This document shows positions 48,730 through 60,839 of a stretch of DNA of 64,000 bases, piece by piece; the stretch's first letter is position 1; each line of letters opens with the position of its first letter. The DNA lies in NCBI GenBank assembly GCA_951799445.1, contig OX637296.1, positions 8,990,001 through 9,054,000 on the forward strand, read 5' to 3'. The notes beneath the pieces were generated by a model, which made no database searches, had not been told where the DNA came from, and was given only the letters and a program-made list of their open reading frames with translations. Both the position numbers and the translations under genes were made by a program. Source of the stretch: Pseudisothecium myosuroides. Lineage: Eukaryota; Streptophyta; Bryopsida; Hypnales; Lembophyllaceae.

Positions 48730-50140
48730 CACTAGTAGAAAATTCAGTGACCAAATTAACAAAAATTCAACATGAAAGTGTTGATTTTTTTGTTGATTTG
48801 GACGAGTTAATTTGGGCACTTCTGAACAGAAAAGTGTTAATTTTTTTGTTAATTTTTTTGTTGATTTGGTCATTTACAAATTTTTGAAGAAATCAAATTT
48901 AAAACAAAGGCCATTAAGAGGCCGCCACATGGCAGCACCTCATTGGTTCATTTTCAATTTTTTCAAATATTAAAATTGATCATTAAAATAGTGCCACATG
49001 GCAACCTGCCAACTAGACTGCCCGCTTGGAAGCCCGCCAACTAGACTGGCTGCATGGCAGCCCATGTGGCACTATGTGCCAAGCCCAAGGTTCGAACCTT
49101 GGACCTCCCACTTGGGAGGCCATGGTTCTGAAACCATTGAGCCACCCATTCCTGTTGCATGCACATGAGGGGTACTTCTTGGTACTTATGTACTTCAGAC
49201 ATTGAAAATGCCTCTTTTGTGTAATTTCAGTAGACTTTGAACGCCGTTTTCACATAGTAAATCAATTTTTGTTTTTAAACTTTGAACTAAGAAAAGTTAT
49301 AAAATAAAGTAAAGATTCATCTCCAAAAAACGGTTTGTGATTTGGAGCTTTTAATAGAAAGTTATGAATTAAAAACCAAGGCAATGTTTAAAAAAAGAAT
49401 TGGTTTAACATTTTCAAACGCTGACTTGGTTTTTTATTCATAACTTTCTTATAAAAGCTCTGAATTACAAACGGATTGTTGGAGGTGAAACTTAGTTTTA
49501 TTGTGCAACTTTTCTTAGTTCAAAGCTTTTGAAAAAAAGTTATTTTTCTATGCCTGAATGACCTCTGAAGTCTGCTATAGTTTCTAAAATCGACTTGTAA
49601 CCATTTTTTAACAAAAAAGTGTTGATTTTGAGGTCCCCTTTGTCCAAATCAGTGTTCTTTTTTCCGGCGATTTGGTGCAAAATTGCACCAAATTTTATGG
49701 CCTAGCACCATACCTATAGAAAAAAATGGTACTAAAAAGGTGGAAAATCGCCAGAAAATTTCAAATTAAAAAAAAAACTTGGATGAAATAGCCAGATTCA
49801 GGATGAAAATTGAATTGTTTATATGTGATATGTGCTAATATGATATTTTCTATCCAACATGTGGATGAATGTTAAAATTTGGAGCACCACTATAACATTC
49901 AATATCGCCACTATGGCACTTCATTAAAAATGAAAAAAACAAACCTGGTCCAAATCAACAAAAAAGTATTAATTTTTTTGTTCTTTTGGACTTGTGCTAC
50001 CCAAATCAACAAAATTATTTTGCCTATACAGTTAACTAGTGCCAAATCAACAGAAAAGTGTGAAAACGGTCGATACAATACCCAAATTGACAAAAACTTG
50101 TTGATTTTTTGTTGATTTGGGCACTGATTTTCTACTAGTG
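48730..50140. mobile_element. 1411-bp non-autonomous CACTA-like element, TSD AGT
   Basis: The ends are CACTAGTAGAAAATTCAGTG and the complement of CACTAGTAGAAAATCAGTG, flanked by AGT (48727-48729 and 50141-50143). Removing it restores the transposase frame. Subterminal motifs TTGTTGATTT / AAATCAACA recur on both sides. The interior includes a tRNA-like segment (49089-49144) and a palindromic block (49270-49580) related to 27655-28255. No transposase, so it depends on another element. Confidence 0.9.
49089..49144 (-). other. tRNA-related segment with pol III A- and B-box
   Basis: The minus strand has TGGCTCAATGG (A-box type, 49134-49144) and GGTTCGAACC (B-box, 49089-49098), with 35 bases between, as in tRNA genes. 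Acceptor-stem pairing fails, so this is a tRNA-derived repeat or SINE fragment rather than a tRNA gene. Confidence 0.5.
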
Positions 50141-50143
50141 AGT

Positions 50144-50600
50144 GAACCCTTTTAAGCAGAACCGCTCGTCTTGGTCGACATGGCCAGTGCTATTGTTGAA
50201 CTATAATCTCCCGCCATGGTTGACCACGAAGAAGTTTTTTGTTCTTTTGGCACTGTTGATCCCAGGAAGGGAATCTGTGACGGCTGAAGTTTTCAACGTC
50301 TACCTTGAGCCACTTGTAGATGAATTGCTGGAGTTATGGGCAGGAGTTCCAGCACATGACGTGACAAAGGATATTGGATCTAGGTCCTTCCAGCTACGCG
50401 CCATGCTATTGTGGACTATCCACGACTTTCCCGGCTACGGCACGGTAGGGGGATTCTCCCATCAAGGATACGCGGCCTGTCCTTGGTGTGGCAATGAGTT
50501 AGGTGTGGAGCATTCCCTGGAACTGGGAAAGCAAACTTACGCTGGCACTCGTCGGTGGTTGCCTGAAGATCACCCGTACCGGTCCCAGGGAATGAAGGAC
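50144..50600 (+). pseudogene. Transposase piece 3: tnp2 core
   Basis: Carries WPVLLLNYNLPPW, then LLIPGRES, YLEPLVDELLELW, LLWTIHDFPGYG and YAACPWCG, the most conserved part of tnp2. The frame joins piece 2 when the CACTA-like insertion is removed. It ends at AGGAC (50596-50600), the target duplicated by unit B. Confidence 0.9.
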
Positions 50601-51735
50601 TGTCGTACGCGCAATCTAGGCGTAAGTATCCTTAACACCAAAAAGATGATAAGATAACACAAAATATCGTCCCAGGAGATTCTAGTATGTTTCAGCAAGC
50701 TAAGGAGTATCCGGGTCTTGATCAAAACAACAAAACCCAAGCAACACCTCTTTCTTTTCCTATTTCTAACACAATGGTCTTCCGGATCCCAATCCGGATC
50801 TATCCTTTTCCGGTTTCCAATTTGATCCGGATTCCGGGTCTCACTTCTTAACTGCGACTGGTTTTCTATTCCCTTGTTTTACCCTCAGGGTGTCCGCATT
50901 TGATTTTTAGAGGGGTAGGAACGCACCACTCATAGACATCTATTTCTCTACACAAAACTTCACACAAAACAATCCTAACCAAGTTTTTATTGTAGAATAG
51001 AGAAAGTAATAATCCTCACAATTCCCCGGGTAGCTTGCCCGGAAAACCGGTCACTCAGAATTGCCTCCTTCCGCTTCTACTACAACGACAGATCAAGATA
51101 GCCGAAACTGAAAGAGATTCGTGCATCTATCTACCAGACTGATCCTATGGTTGACAGACCTTCCGGTGAGTGGGGATTTTCCGCTGGCGGTTGCTTATCT
51201 CCGCTCGAAACCCTCCCTGGATTCCAAACTCGCATCCGCACCACTCTTTAGAACCGGATTACCGTTACGGCAATTTAAAGGTACCACGCTCAAGTCCTTA
51301 CTCACAAGTCTAGTAAAGTTTCCTCACAAACTTACTTGCTCAAATCAGGTCCAACTAATTCTCAACCCGGATTCCCCCACACCCGCCCTCTCTCACACTT
51401 TTGTCACTCTATAAACAACTCAAGAAAACGCACACATAGCCAGAAATCCGAATGTCCACTTAGTGGCTTAGATTAGAGAAAAGAGAATATGAACATAAAC
51501 TAAGGCACATAAAATGGGCAAGGATGGAATGAGAGGGCAACACGCTGCCCTCCCCTTAAAAACCCAAACAAAAAGCCAAAAAAAGAACACCTGAAAATCC
51601 AGGTGACCAATCAGCAACTACCGTAATATCCGGAAAGTTCAAAGTCAACTACTCCTACGAATCCGGAACCGAGCCCCACGCACGGAAAATCCGCTCCAGA
51701 TTCAAAATCCTAACTACTGCAAACATACTAACTAA

Positions 51736-54700
51736 CTACTTTTCTCGCTTTGATTTCTTCGAGCTGCTATTCGACCCTGCAGATGGTTTCTTGCTTGTTT
51801 TCGGTGGAGTGGACTTCGTTGCAGCCCGGGTCGGAATCTTCCGCTTGATCGGCGGCGGGTCGTCATCCGAGGTCGTCTCATCCCCGGAAGTGAATTCCCC
51901 CTTCTCGGACTCCTGGATCATCTCCACTCTGGTATCTCTCTCTCGTGAATCGTCCAGCTGAATCAGTGTTGTATTCTTCTTGGGCGATACCTTCTGCATA
52001 TGAGGAAAATCGACCCGATTGGTCCGAGCCGGGTTTGACAAGGCCCCCATCCAGTGGATTAAATCGCTCCGGACGGATGTCCCGGATGTCGGAACGATAC
52101 TCCCTGTTACTACCGGAATCAACTGGATACTCCTTGTTTGGCCCAATTTAGTAGCCTTCATCTGGATCCGTGTCTGACTTGGAGTAGGTCTTGGGGATGG
52201 CTGTAGACCGATCCCTGGCCCCGGCTTCTGGGGCGTCTTCAACAAATCGACGTTGGGCAGCTCCGGAAAGTGGATGAAGTCCAAGGGCTTATTTGGGTCG
52301 AGGTGCCCCAACAATTGCGACATCTCCTTCAAAATTCCTTCCATCCGGGCCTGGAAGTCCACCAAGATAGTTACCACCTTGGACCCGGATAAGTGGCCTG
52401 TGCCACTCAGCTGATTGCTGAAGAGTCGGGATTTGATCACAGCTTCCGAGGGCTGCTCCACCAACGCGGTCAGATTGTGGACGAGTTGGAGAGCTTCCGA
52501 CTCCTTCTGTCGGGCAGCTGCAGAATCCGTCTCAGCCCAATTCACCCGACCCAAGAGGTCAGCCTTCTCCTTCTCCAAGTTCTTGATCCGCTTGTCCTTT
52601 TCACGAAGCAGATCCGGGTTTGGTAGTCGCCGGATCTCCTTTATGATATCTTCCGGCTCCACCTTCAACTCCGCAGCAATCCCTAGGATCATGTCCGACA
52701 TCCCGAAATGCATGTGCTTAGCCTCCTCCATTCACTGTGTTCCTACGTCGAAGAAGTCCGACTGCATTTCCGATCCCGGGGGCTGACTCGGCTCTCCTTT
52801 TTGCGGGGTCGACTGTTCCACCCTCGAGTTCGGATTGGTTGACTTCCTTCTCTTCTCCCGCTTGTCGACCAGGTCCTGCTGCTGCTGTTCTTCTTCCTTG
52901 TCTTCGTCTTCTTCTTCTTCCTCCTCCTCTCCCTTGATTGGAGTATCCGGTGGAATTTCGTGCGTGAGACCATACTTAACTATTTCTAATCCGGTGTTGT
53001 AAATCACCACCTCTTCACCAGTCAGCACCTCCTGATGGTGGTATAGGTGAAACAGATACGGACTGAGAAGACTCGGCTTCCCCTTCCCTACGTGTGTAGT
53101 TAGGTTTTTGGAATCCCTATTCCAAACGCTACCAAGTTCGAACACCAGGGAATGATCTATATAAGGTTAGTGTAGCGTGTTCAAATGTCACTATGTACTT
53201 AAGTTTTGAAGATAGGATAAAAATTCATTCTTATTCCCACTAAATACCCCAAGAAACACTCAACAGTCCGTTTATAAGATAAAAGACTCAGCATGCACGT
53301 CTCAGTCCTATCTAGTGTTCTAGGGCTTGTGACAATAGTTCTGGGACAATAGTTCAATGTGGACTGACTTGTGTATGGATGCAATGCGAGACTTGACTTC
53401 AGTACAGCCCACTATAGTACTTGAAAATAGTACAAATATATACATATTTAATATTTCCAAAAACTTTAGAGTTTAAGGGTTTAGAAAGTCTTACAATGGG
53501 TTACCCCTCAGCAACTCTAGGGACAATATTGGCCAATACAGGGGTTAATCGATTCCTACAATTCCCAAAATTCAAATTTACTTCATACATATGTAATTTC
53601 AATACAAATTCTAATGGTAATTAATACAAAATAATTAATAGAATTTTAAATCTAATTCCCAATTAGGGACCACGGCCCAAGGGCCGTTCGAAAAATTTGG
53701 ACCTTATTTTAGGGTTGTTTTAATTGAACGTTTAGTTTAAAACATCCAAGACCGCGGTACCCGGTCAATACCCTGATTGATACCCTCCAAGACTCCTACC
53801 CGGTTGATACCCTCACTGGTTTCCTCACGGGTATCGATCGGCAAACCCGGTCTGGTTATCAATCAGAGAGGGGTATCGGCAAATCGAGGCGGGTATCCCA
53901 GGGCGGCCCAGTCTGCCTGAGCAGCGCCTGTCCGCGCTTGAACTTCGGCGTGCAGGCTGCCTTCGGCGATCAAGTTTTTCCTTCAATTTCTCAAATTTTG
54001 ACCACATTGCACGAGTTCATTGCACTTACTGAACTCACGATTCCCTTTTGGTTTCAATTCCAGTCGGAATTCCAATTTCAATTCCTGGTTTGTGATGATG
54101 ATTGCAATTCAAATCCCTAATTCAGTTGTCACTACAGATCACCGAATTAGCAATTTCTACACCGAAATCAAACCAATTTCACAACCAATTTCATACCCTT
54201 GGTTCTCTTGATCAATCGTACACGAGGATCCACACGGAAGATTACGAGTTTGAATTTTGAATTTCTTCCACCGAGGTCTGACTCGACGCTGTGATACAAC
54301 TCCCTGCAACAACAGCTTGATCAACCAAACAATCTCGCAATCTTGTAAACAGTCTCACAATCCTGAACAGTCGATCTTCCAATTTCCAGAATGACGAATG
54401 AAATTCGATTGTTGGCCGAATTGGTCGATCAGCCCTTGATTTTCTTCCTATCAGTCTCCCGGTTTCTCTCCGAAATCATGCTCCAAACTCACCGAGTCAC
54501 TCTGCTCCTCCGTTCCACCACCCAATCAGGTGTTGCCTCCGCTCGGGGTCTCAGCCCGCTCAAGCCAGTGCCTCCTCCGCCGGTGCAACAAGGAATTTTT
54601 CAGCGCTCGTAATCCAATGTGCAAGCAGGCTGTCACGATCTCTGAGTAATGCTCTAACAATCAAATTCTCTCAATCCGCCAATCCCTCAGAAGTCGCTCA

Positions 54701-55855
54701 AATCTTACAAATCAAGACTCCTTGCAACGCGAGGCATTAGAGATTGAAAACTTCAAATCTATACACGCACACAATCACAATTCACAATTTCAAAACAGCA
54801 TAATTGAAACAGCATTTTTATTCCTCAGCACAAATTACGTAAAATTACATCACTTTTGACAACAATGAACAGCACCGAAAAAAAAACAATAGACAGCGCA
54901 AGAACAGCGCAGGGTAATTACACAGCACGCGGGGGAAGAGAGAAATTGAGAGAGAGAAGGGAGGGATTAAATCAGAAATTCGGGGGTGATCGGAAAAGTT
55001 GCAACTCGTCGTGACCGGCACAACGTTCCTGCTTGCACCTCCAAATCCCTAATTTGCATTTTCTTTTTCTTTTAACCTCAGCTTTTTCTTTATCTTTCTC
55101 CTTTTTCTTTTACTTTAACTTTTTCTTTGCCTTTTTGCCCTTTTTTATTAGTTTGTAGCTACTCACTAAAGTATCTTTGTACTTTTTGGAACTTTTAGTG
55201 TACTTTGGACTACTTGAACACTAAATACTCAAAATATATATAAATAATATAGGAAATGTCATAGAAAATCGAAAAAGTTCTTATAAAAATAGAAAAGCTA
55301 AACTACAACGTGCGACACCAGTTTCTTCACTATACCGGCTAGGACTTTCCCCCAGTGGACTACCTTATCTTCTAAAGCCCCAAAGATAGTATTGGCCACC
55401 ATAACTGTAACTCGGGTGGGCTTTTTCGGGTACAGGATCGGAATCAAAAATTCCAACACCCGTTTCTGCCTAGCGTCCTTACAGTCACTCACGGGGTATC
55501 CGTCCTTAGTGGTAACCGGATTACGGAACTTTCCAATCCCGTACTTCTCTACCCGAGAACCTAATCCGGACCCGTTCTTCTCGAACCCGTATACGTCAGC
55601 CCATACATCCGCCGTCCATGCTCCGGGTTGGCCTCTCACAGTCAACTCAAACTGATTTGGGACTCCCGAGATCAGTTGCTCCAGCATCTCCGGGTCCTTC
55701 ACATTCCATGGCCGGTGGATCAAACCTACGCACCCCATCCGGGTCAGATCTGTCTCTAACTCCTTCCGGTGAGTTGGGTCGGTGGGAATAGCCGGTCTAA
55801 CTATCCGAGCTGTGACAGAAGGTCGACGCGCTACCGGGTTGCTAGACTCCGCCAT
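51736..55855 (-). pseudogene. LTR-embedded ORF, copy B, split by a nested insertion and one stop
   Basis: Pieces are 55855-55308 and 53089-51736. With the nested unit and one ACGTG removed, VSHV reads straight into GKGKPSLLSPYLFHLY, matching LSPYIFHLY of copy A. A single TGA (52732-52734) follows the acidic middle; the frame then continues in phase with MEEAKHMHFG. Domain order is as in copy A: an N-terminal globular part (MGCVGLIHRPW, RGQPGAWTADVWADVYGF, KKPTRVTVMVANTIFGAL), a Glu-rich stretch with a Gln run and basic cluster, a coiled coil (EKDKRIKNLEKEKADLLGRV), SEAVIKSRLF, then a Ser/Thr/Pro tail ending in Lys-rich sequence. Length without defects would be about 630 residues. The N-terminal half is intact here where copy A is damaged. 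Confidence 0.6.
53095..55307. mobile_element. Solo LTR-like unit, 2213 bp, TSD ACGTG, nested in unit B
   Basis: Starts TGTAGTTAGG and ends GCTAAACTACA, so both ends share the inverted TGTAGTT/AACTACA. ACGTG lies at 53090-53094 and 55308-55312. No internal domains or terminal direct repeats, and unrelated by eye to units A-C. Contains no convincing ORF. It is younger than unit B, which in turn is younger than the CACTA transposase. Confidence 0.85.
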
Positions 55856-56331
55856 AGTTCACCGACATCGACCACTAAATCTGGTGCAATCGGCACCGAC
55901 CTCACCCGTCTCTCCCTGTCGCGATCTCTAACTCACCACTCTTTCTCTCAGCTAAGCGCTCAAGACAATCAGCAACGTGAAGAATGAGGAAGATTAGGTC
56001 TGACGACGGTTTAAGTACTAGTCGAGCTGCCGACCGTTCCCCTTGGCGAACGGAAAGAGGTCCGTTCCCGTAACGGTTCCCTAGCGGCGTAGGTCGGACA
56101 CCTATTCCGTAGCTCGTTCCGATCCGACCTAACTCGGATTTAAGATCCGTTCCTACTCTGGAAAGAACCCGGTTTAAAGGATCTGGAATCTCGGATTTTA
56201 ACTATCCGGAATTTATCTGTATCCGGATCTAGTTTCCTACTTTCTACCAAAATTTTGAAATTTTTGACTAACTCCTACCCTATTTCTAAGCTACTTTTCT
56301 CCGTTATGAGTTTCCGTGCTCCCACAAGGAC

Positions 56332-56517
56332 CATTTCAACGGCGCCATTGAAAACCGTCCAAAACCACGCGCTGTGACAATGGAGTAGCAACTGCAGCAC
56401 ACTTTGCAGTGTGAGGCTTGGAGAGCGGCCGGACATCGAGATGGAGCTGCGGGGGACCCCTCCAAAGTTCACGGCATGAAGCGTCTGAGCATCTTGTTCA
56501 GACTGCCTTATTGGAAG
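56332..56517 (+). pseudogene. Transposase piece 4: tnp2, HGMKR region
   Basis: Reads on from 50600 (MK-D-HFNGAIENRPKPR) and carries HGMKRLSILFRLPYWK, a tnp2 signature just before the DVMH block. A TAG (56386-56388) interrupts. It ends at a GT donor (GTGAGC at 56518). Confidence 0.85.
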
Positions 56518-56880
56518 GTGAGCGGTGCTGAAATCTTAAGCCCTGACTGCGTAGTGACTCCTCGAATACCCATACGTGTAATTTTTAAGTCACAGAGAAG
56601 TGATATTTCAGTAGACAATAAGACGTTTTGCAGAGGAAGACTATTTTTTACAAGATGAATTCCGTTTATTCAATCTGGAAGCCAGTTTGCCTAAAATGGT
56701 TGTACCTCTTGCCAACAGGTCTTTCAGTTGTTGAAGTGTTGCGTCCTCACCTTACTTGAAGAGCACATGCTAGGCCATACATCTTGTTAGTATAGGGAGG
56801 TCGGATTTTATGTAGCTGCTCTGTTGTGATCAACGGATTTATTGCAACTAACACCCCATTTTCATGTAAATGCCTTCCAG

Positions 56881-57172
56881 GATCTCCTCATTCGGTATAC
56901 GTTGGATGTCATGCATTGCGAAATGAACTTGGCAAAGAACTTTCTGAAGACCATCACAGGAAAGAAGGACACGGTGAAGGTGCGGCGAGATTTACAAAGA
57001 CGGAATGTTCACAGACACTTGTGGTTGACTGAGCACCCAAGCCGAGTAGGGAAGATGGTGAAACCGTCGGCATCGTATGTGCTCTCCGAAGCAGAGTTTG
57101 AGAAGTTCGCCTGACGCCTGGAGGCATTGAAGACGCCAAGCGGTTTTTCATCGGACTTGGGCAAATGCATCC
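56881..57172 (+). pseudogene. Transposase piece 5: tnp2, DVMH block
   Basis: Follows acceptor CTTCCAG. LLIRYTLDVMHCEMNLAKNF is the conserved block containing the DVMH motif of tnp2. A TGA (57112-57114) breaks the frame where an Arg codon is likely. It ends at CATCC, duplicated by the 5-kb insertion. Confidence 0.85.
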
Positions 57173-58460
57173 TGTGAACTCCCAATTTGTCACTTGGGAC
57201 TCGTAGAATTATTTTTTTTGAAATTTGCAATTTAAAGTTGATAAAAGTATAGAAAAATCCATAAAAAGAGTGTAGAACCGAAATAGGGTTGTGTCATATC
57301 CATTATAGTATTTGGTCTAGATTTGTGTTTTTTACTTAGAATCCCCCAAACCTTGCCTAAAAAGAGTGTAGAAATAACGAAAAGGTTAAATTTGGAAGAT
57401 TCGAGTCACACAGCCCCAAAAGGGCTAAATCCCACCATGAATGTGGCGATTCATGGCTAGGTCGGTCCGAGGGATCCACAGCAAGGCCACTAGGTCGGGT
57501 CCTAGAGTTAGATTTAGAATTCCCCATTAGATCGACGAATTTCCAAAATCCCGATTGTTAGCATGCAGGAGCCACTCACGCAAGACCGGGCCGTGGAGGA
57601 ATCTACAGCCCAAGGATGGTGTTCTAGGATGAATCCCATGCCAGGAGTCCAACAGCGAAATCGGTTTGCCAAGATTCCTCCACCTGCAGAAGATTCCCGC
57701 ACCGTCACTACTTCAAGGAGATGTCCAGTTTAAATCTCCATTGACCAATCGTGCCAGGTACGGAAACACACCCGCACGTCTTTCATGCGACTCCCTGCGA
57801 GGTCACGTGAAAAATCCCGGCATCTTCCGACTTGCAGAAGAACCTTTTTCCGGGTGGTCAACCCTCTTAACCTCCAACGGGAATTTCATGGAAATTACCC
57901 AGGTTACAATAAAATCTCACTAAAAATTAGACTAGCTTGTTTTATGTTAATAATGCGCTCCGTGAAGTTTCACGACATTCCGATAGCGACAAGTACCCGA
58001 ACCGGCGAGATTCCTCGAGAATTAACCACGTGGCGGGGTCTCCGCCACGTTGACCGGCATTCCGGGACCATACGATGGCGAAACGAAGTCAACCAAAAGT
58101 CCTTCCCGACTCTCTCGCACCTACCGGAGACCCTAGGCTATTCACATTTCTCAAAATAGGAGACCCCCAAGATCTAGGATTTTACCACGATTTGGTTTTT
58201 AAACTAAATTAGCCTACGATGGGTTTTTGGCCTCGGTACTGGGGATAAGGGGGTTTAGGACTAAACACGGCGTTCTGGATCCAACGGCGCAATCCGTTCG
58301 GCGATTGGAGCTAATCCCCAAAAGTTAGGATGTTGGTCCAGCATAGATGGTAGAAGTAGAAATTTAGGATGTAGGATGAAAATCTTTGAGGATGAGGATG
58401 AAAATCCCCGTTGATAAGGTTACCTTAGAACTCTAGAGGGAGGGGTGAGCCCTTGGAAAC

Positions 58461-58472
58461 CTATATAAGGGC
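58461..58472 (+). promoter_or_regulatory. TATA box of the 5-kb LTR unit
   Basis: CCTATATAAGGG followed by a CT-rich start region (CATTTCTCTCTCTAG). The same box is conserved in the inverted copy at about 446-457. Confidence 0.55.
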
Positions 58473-58895
58473 CCCATTTCTCTCTCTAGAACACCCCCAA
58501 TTCTTGTTTTGGGTCCGTAGGTCCAAGTTATTTTGGATATTTTGGCGTTTGAAGCCAAAAACCTCTACGGTGTTTTCGGAGCACTTTTGGCTCCACTGTT
58601 GCTTATTTTCAAGCTTTGAAGGTCCTTGGGGGTCCTTCTACCTTGCTTTGTGTACTCCTTTGTGAAGTTTTTGGTACCTTGTTGTAAGTGGAGAGCCTCT
58701 CTCTCCCTCTTGTATGTGTTGTGGTCTAACTTGTGAAGTTTTAGAGTCTTTTTGTATCTTGCACTAATCCTAAAGTCACCCCCCACCGTACCTTGGCGAT
58801 GCCGCTTTGGGGGGCCTTTAGCGTGTGAGCTTTCTGTTGCCACGTGGTCTAAACTTGTGTGTTTTCTCTTTGTGTTTTTCTTACACCTTCTTCTA

Positions 58896-59130
58896 ACCTT
58901 CTCCTTGTTGAGTGGACCCCCCTCCGGGACGGCGAAGCTTTGAACCTCCTTTGTGCATGTTTTCTAAAGTTATTCCAAACCCTCTTCTAATCTTCTCCTT
59001 GTTGAGTGGACCCCCCTCCGGAACGGCGAAGCTTTGAACCTCCTTTGTGCATGTTTTCTAAGTTATCCCAAACCCTCTTCTAATCTTCTCCTTGTTGAGT
59101 GGACCCCCCTCCGGGATGGCGAAGCTTTGA
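58896..59130. repeat. Three tandem ~94-bp repeats in the 5-kb LTR unit
   Basis: CTCCTTGTTGAGTGGACCCC begins units at 58901, 58996 and 59088, each continuing through GGCGAAGCTTTGAAC. The first two are almost identical; the third diverges after about 40 bp. The GGCGAAGCTTTG block recurs singly at about 59231. Confidence 0.85.
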
Positions 59131-59639
59131 ACTAGTGACAAAGTTGAAGTCCTAAAGCGTGTGTTAAAAGTGTAGACGGCGGAACTTTGAACCCCCGAGG
59201 TGCCAAGAAGTCCTAAAGTTGGTGTTAAAACCAATCTAACGGCGAAGCTTTGCACCTCCCTCGTGTTTAGTTCCAAAGTCTAGTTTCCAAGACCTTTGTG
59301 GAAACCTCCAGAGTTTAGCTTCCAAGATATGTACGTTCCTTTGCATTTAGTGAAGTTTAGTTGTTCCCCAAGTGTTTAGTGAGTCTGAGTGTTCCCCAAG
59401 TTAGAGTGTCTAAGTTGCTCCCCAAGTGTTTAGTGAGTCTGAGTGTTCCCCAAGTTTTAGTGTGACTAAGTTGTTCCCCAAGTTCTATTTTCCTCAAGTC
59501 TTATTTTCTCCAAGTTCTATTTCCCTCAAGTCCTATTTTCCCCAAGTTTTATTTTCTCCAAGTTTTCTTTCCCTTAGTTCACCAAAAATCCAGTTTGCCC
59601 AAAAATCCAGTTTTCCCTTAGTAGTCAAGGTCCAGAGCC

Positions 59640-59790
59640 AAATTAGACCAGATCAAGTCGAGAACCAAACAAACCAGATCAAGTCAAGAACCAAACAGAC
59701 CAGATCAGTCGAGAACCAAACAGACCAGATCAAGTCGGGAGCCAGAACAGACCAGATCAAGTCGAGAATCGAACCAGACCAGGTCACATC
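59640..59790. repeat. Tandem ~26-bp repeats, six units
   Basis: Variants of AGACCAGATCAAGTCGAGAA followed by CCAAAC. They create a repetitive open frame that is not a gene. Confidence 0.8.
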
Positions 59791-60839
59791 ATCCAAATAT
59801 CAAAATAAAACAAATAAATAAATTATTATTTTTTTTTTTTTTGAACCCGACCTCCCAGCAGCTAGCCAGCCAGCCGGGAGGCCAGGCTTGGTCTGGCAGG
59901 CAGTTGGGGCCCCAGTTCGGTCCCCATTTTTAAACTCCTTTTTTCTTGATTTTTGGTTTCTCTCACACTAGATAAACAAAACAAAGGAAAATGGGGGGCT
60001 GACCTATTGCTAAGTAGGGATTAGGGTCTAAAATCAAAAAGGGAGAAGGGAGAAAAGAGCGGAGCACCACCGTACCTGCACACAAAGAAGTCTCACCCTC
60101 ACCAACAACTACAAAACACTCTACACACAATGGAGGAAGGATAGAGAACAATCGAATGAAATAGGGGAGAGGTGAGAGAGACGATAAATAGTGACCTAGG
60201 CTTAGGCCTAGGTAGGATTAGAAAAGGAAATCTTGAGAATTCGTGGTGACCGTTGGGAGGAGGATTAGGTTGACACAAAGGCAAAATTGTGTAAGAGGAT
60301 AGTTGGCATCTTAAAAACCTCCTTGAAATTGGAGACCATAGTGTAAGACTCATAAAAGCTTAGGTGGAATAGTACTAGTGTAGAAGAAGGGAGGAAGAAA
60401 GAAAAAGAAGGAGGAAGGGAAAGAAGGAAGTTAGATTGCAAGGGTGTAATATTTTCTCAAATTAAGCGGTGAGCTTGGGAAAAATCAAACAAAACAAAGG
60501 ATTGCTATGGAGCATGAGGATGTCTACGTGGACGTGGACGAAGTGATTTCTGAAACCGGTAGTGAAGAGGTGAGTTTTTGAAATTAACCCTTGGTATTTT
60601 CCCTAATTAGCATTGATTTCCTTAATCAGCCCTAAAAGTGTGATTAGCGAGCCGTGATTAGTGCAAATTAGAAATTTAGATTCAAAAGTCTATAGATTAG
60701 TGATAGGGGTTTCCGAAAACATCTTATAATTAAGATTTGACCGTAAACTGACCGCGTTAGGCTAAGTTAAGCGGTAGGGGGTAGGACGGAGGAATTTTGA
60801 GTAGAAATCATCCAAAAAGAATCATGGACGGACCTTAGG

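Larger units (their letters stand above)
50601..56326 (-). mobile_element. LTR-like unit B, 3.5 kb plus a nested 2.2-kb insertion, TSD AGGAC
   Basis: AGGAC stands at 50596-50600 and 56327-56331. The plus strand starts TGTCGTACGCG and ends GTGCTCCCACA, the complements of unit C's termini, so this is a single antisense LTR-like unit with no internal retroelement region. Without the nested unit it is about 3508 bp, close to unit A's 3480 bp. The order on the minus strand is also that of unit A: CCGGAT-rich promoter region, ORF (55855-51736 around the insertion), non-coding end. Cut sites and ends are clear; the solo-LTR reading is an inference. Confidence 0.85.

Noticed and set aside
49077..49146. 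A functional tRNA gene
   Set aside because: A and B boxes are present but the acceptor stem does not pair and no clear anticodon arm forms.
50621..56397. An intron holding unit B (GTAAGT at 50622, CTGCAG at 56397)
   Set aside because: The AGGAC duplication, the TGTCG/CCCACA ends and conserved sequence directly after 56331 show an exonic insertion.
59426..59821. 131-codon ORF
   Set aside because: Made of tandem 21- and 26-bp repeats.
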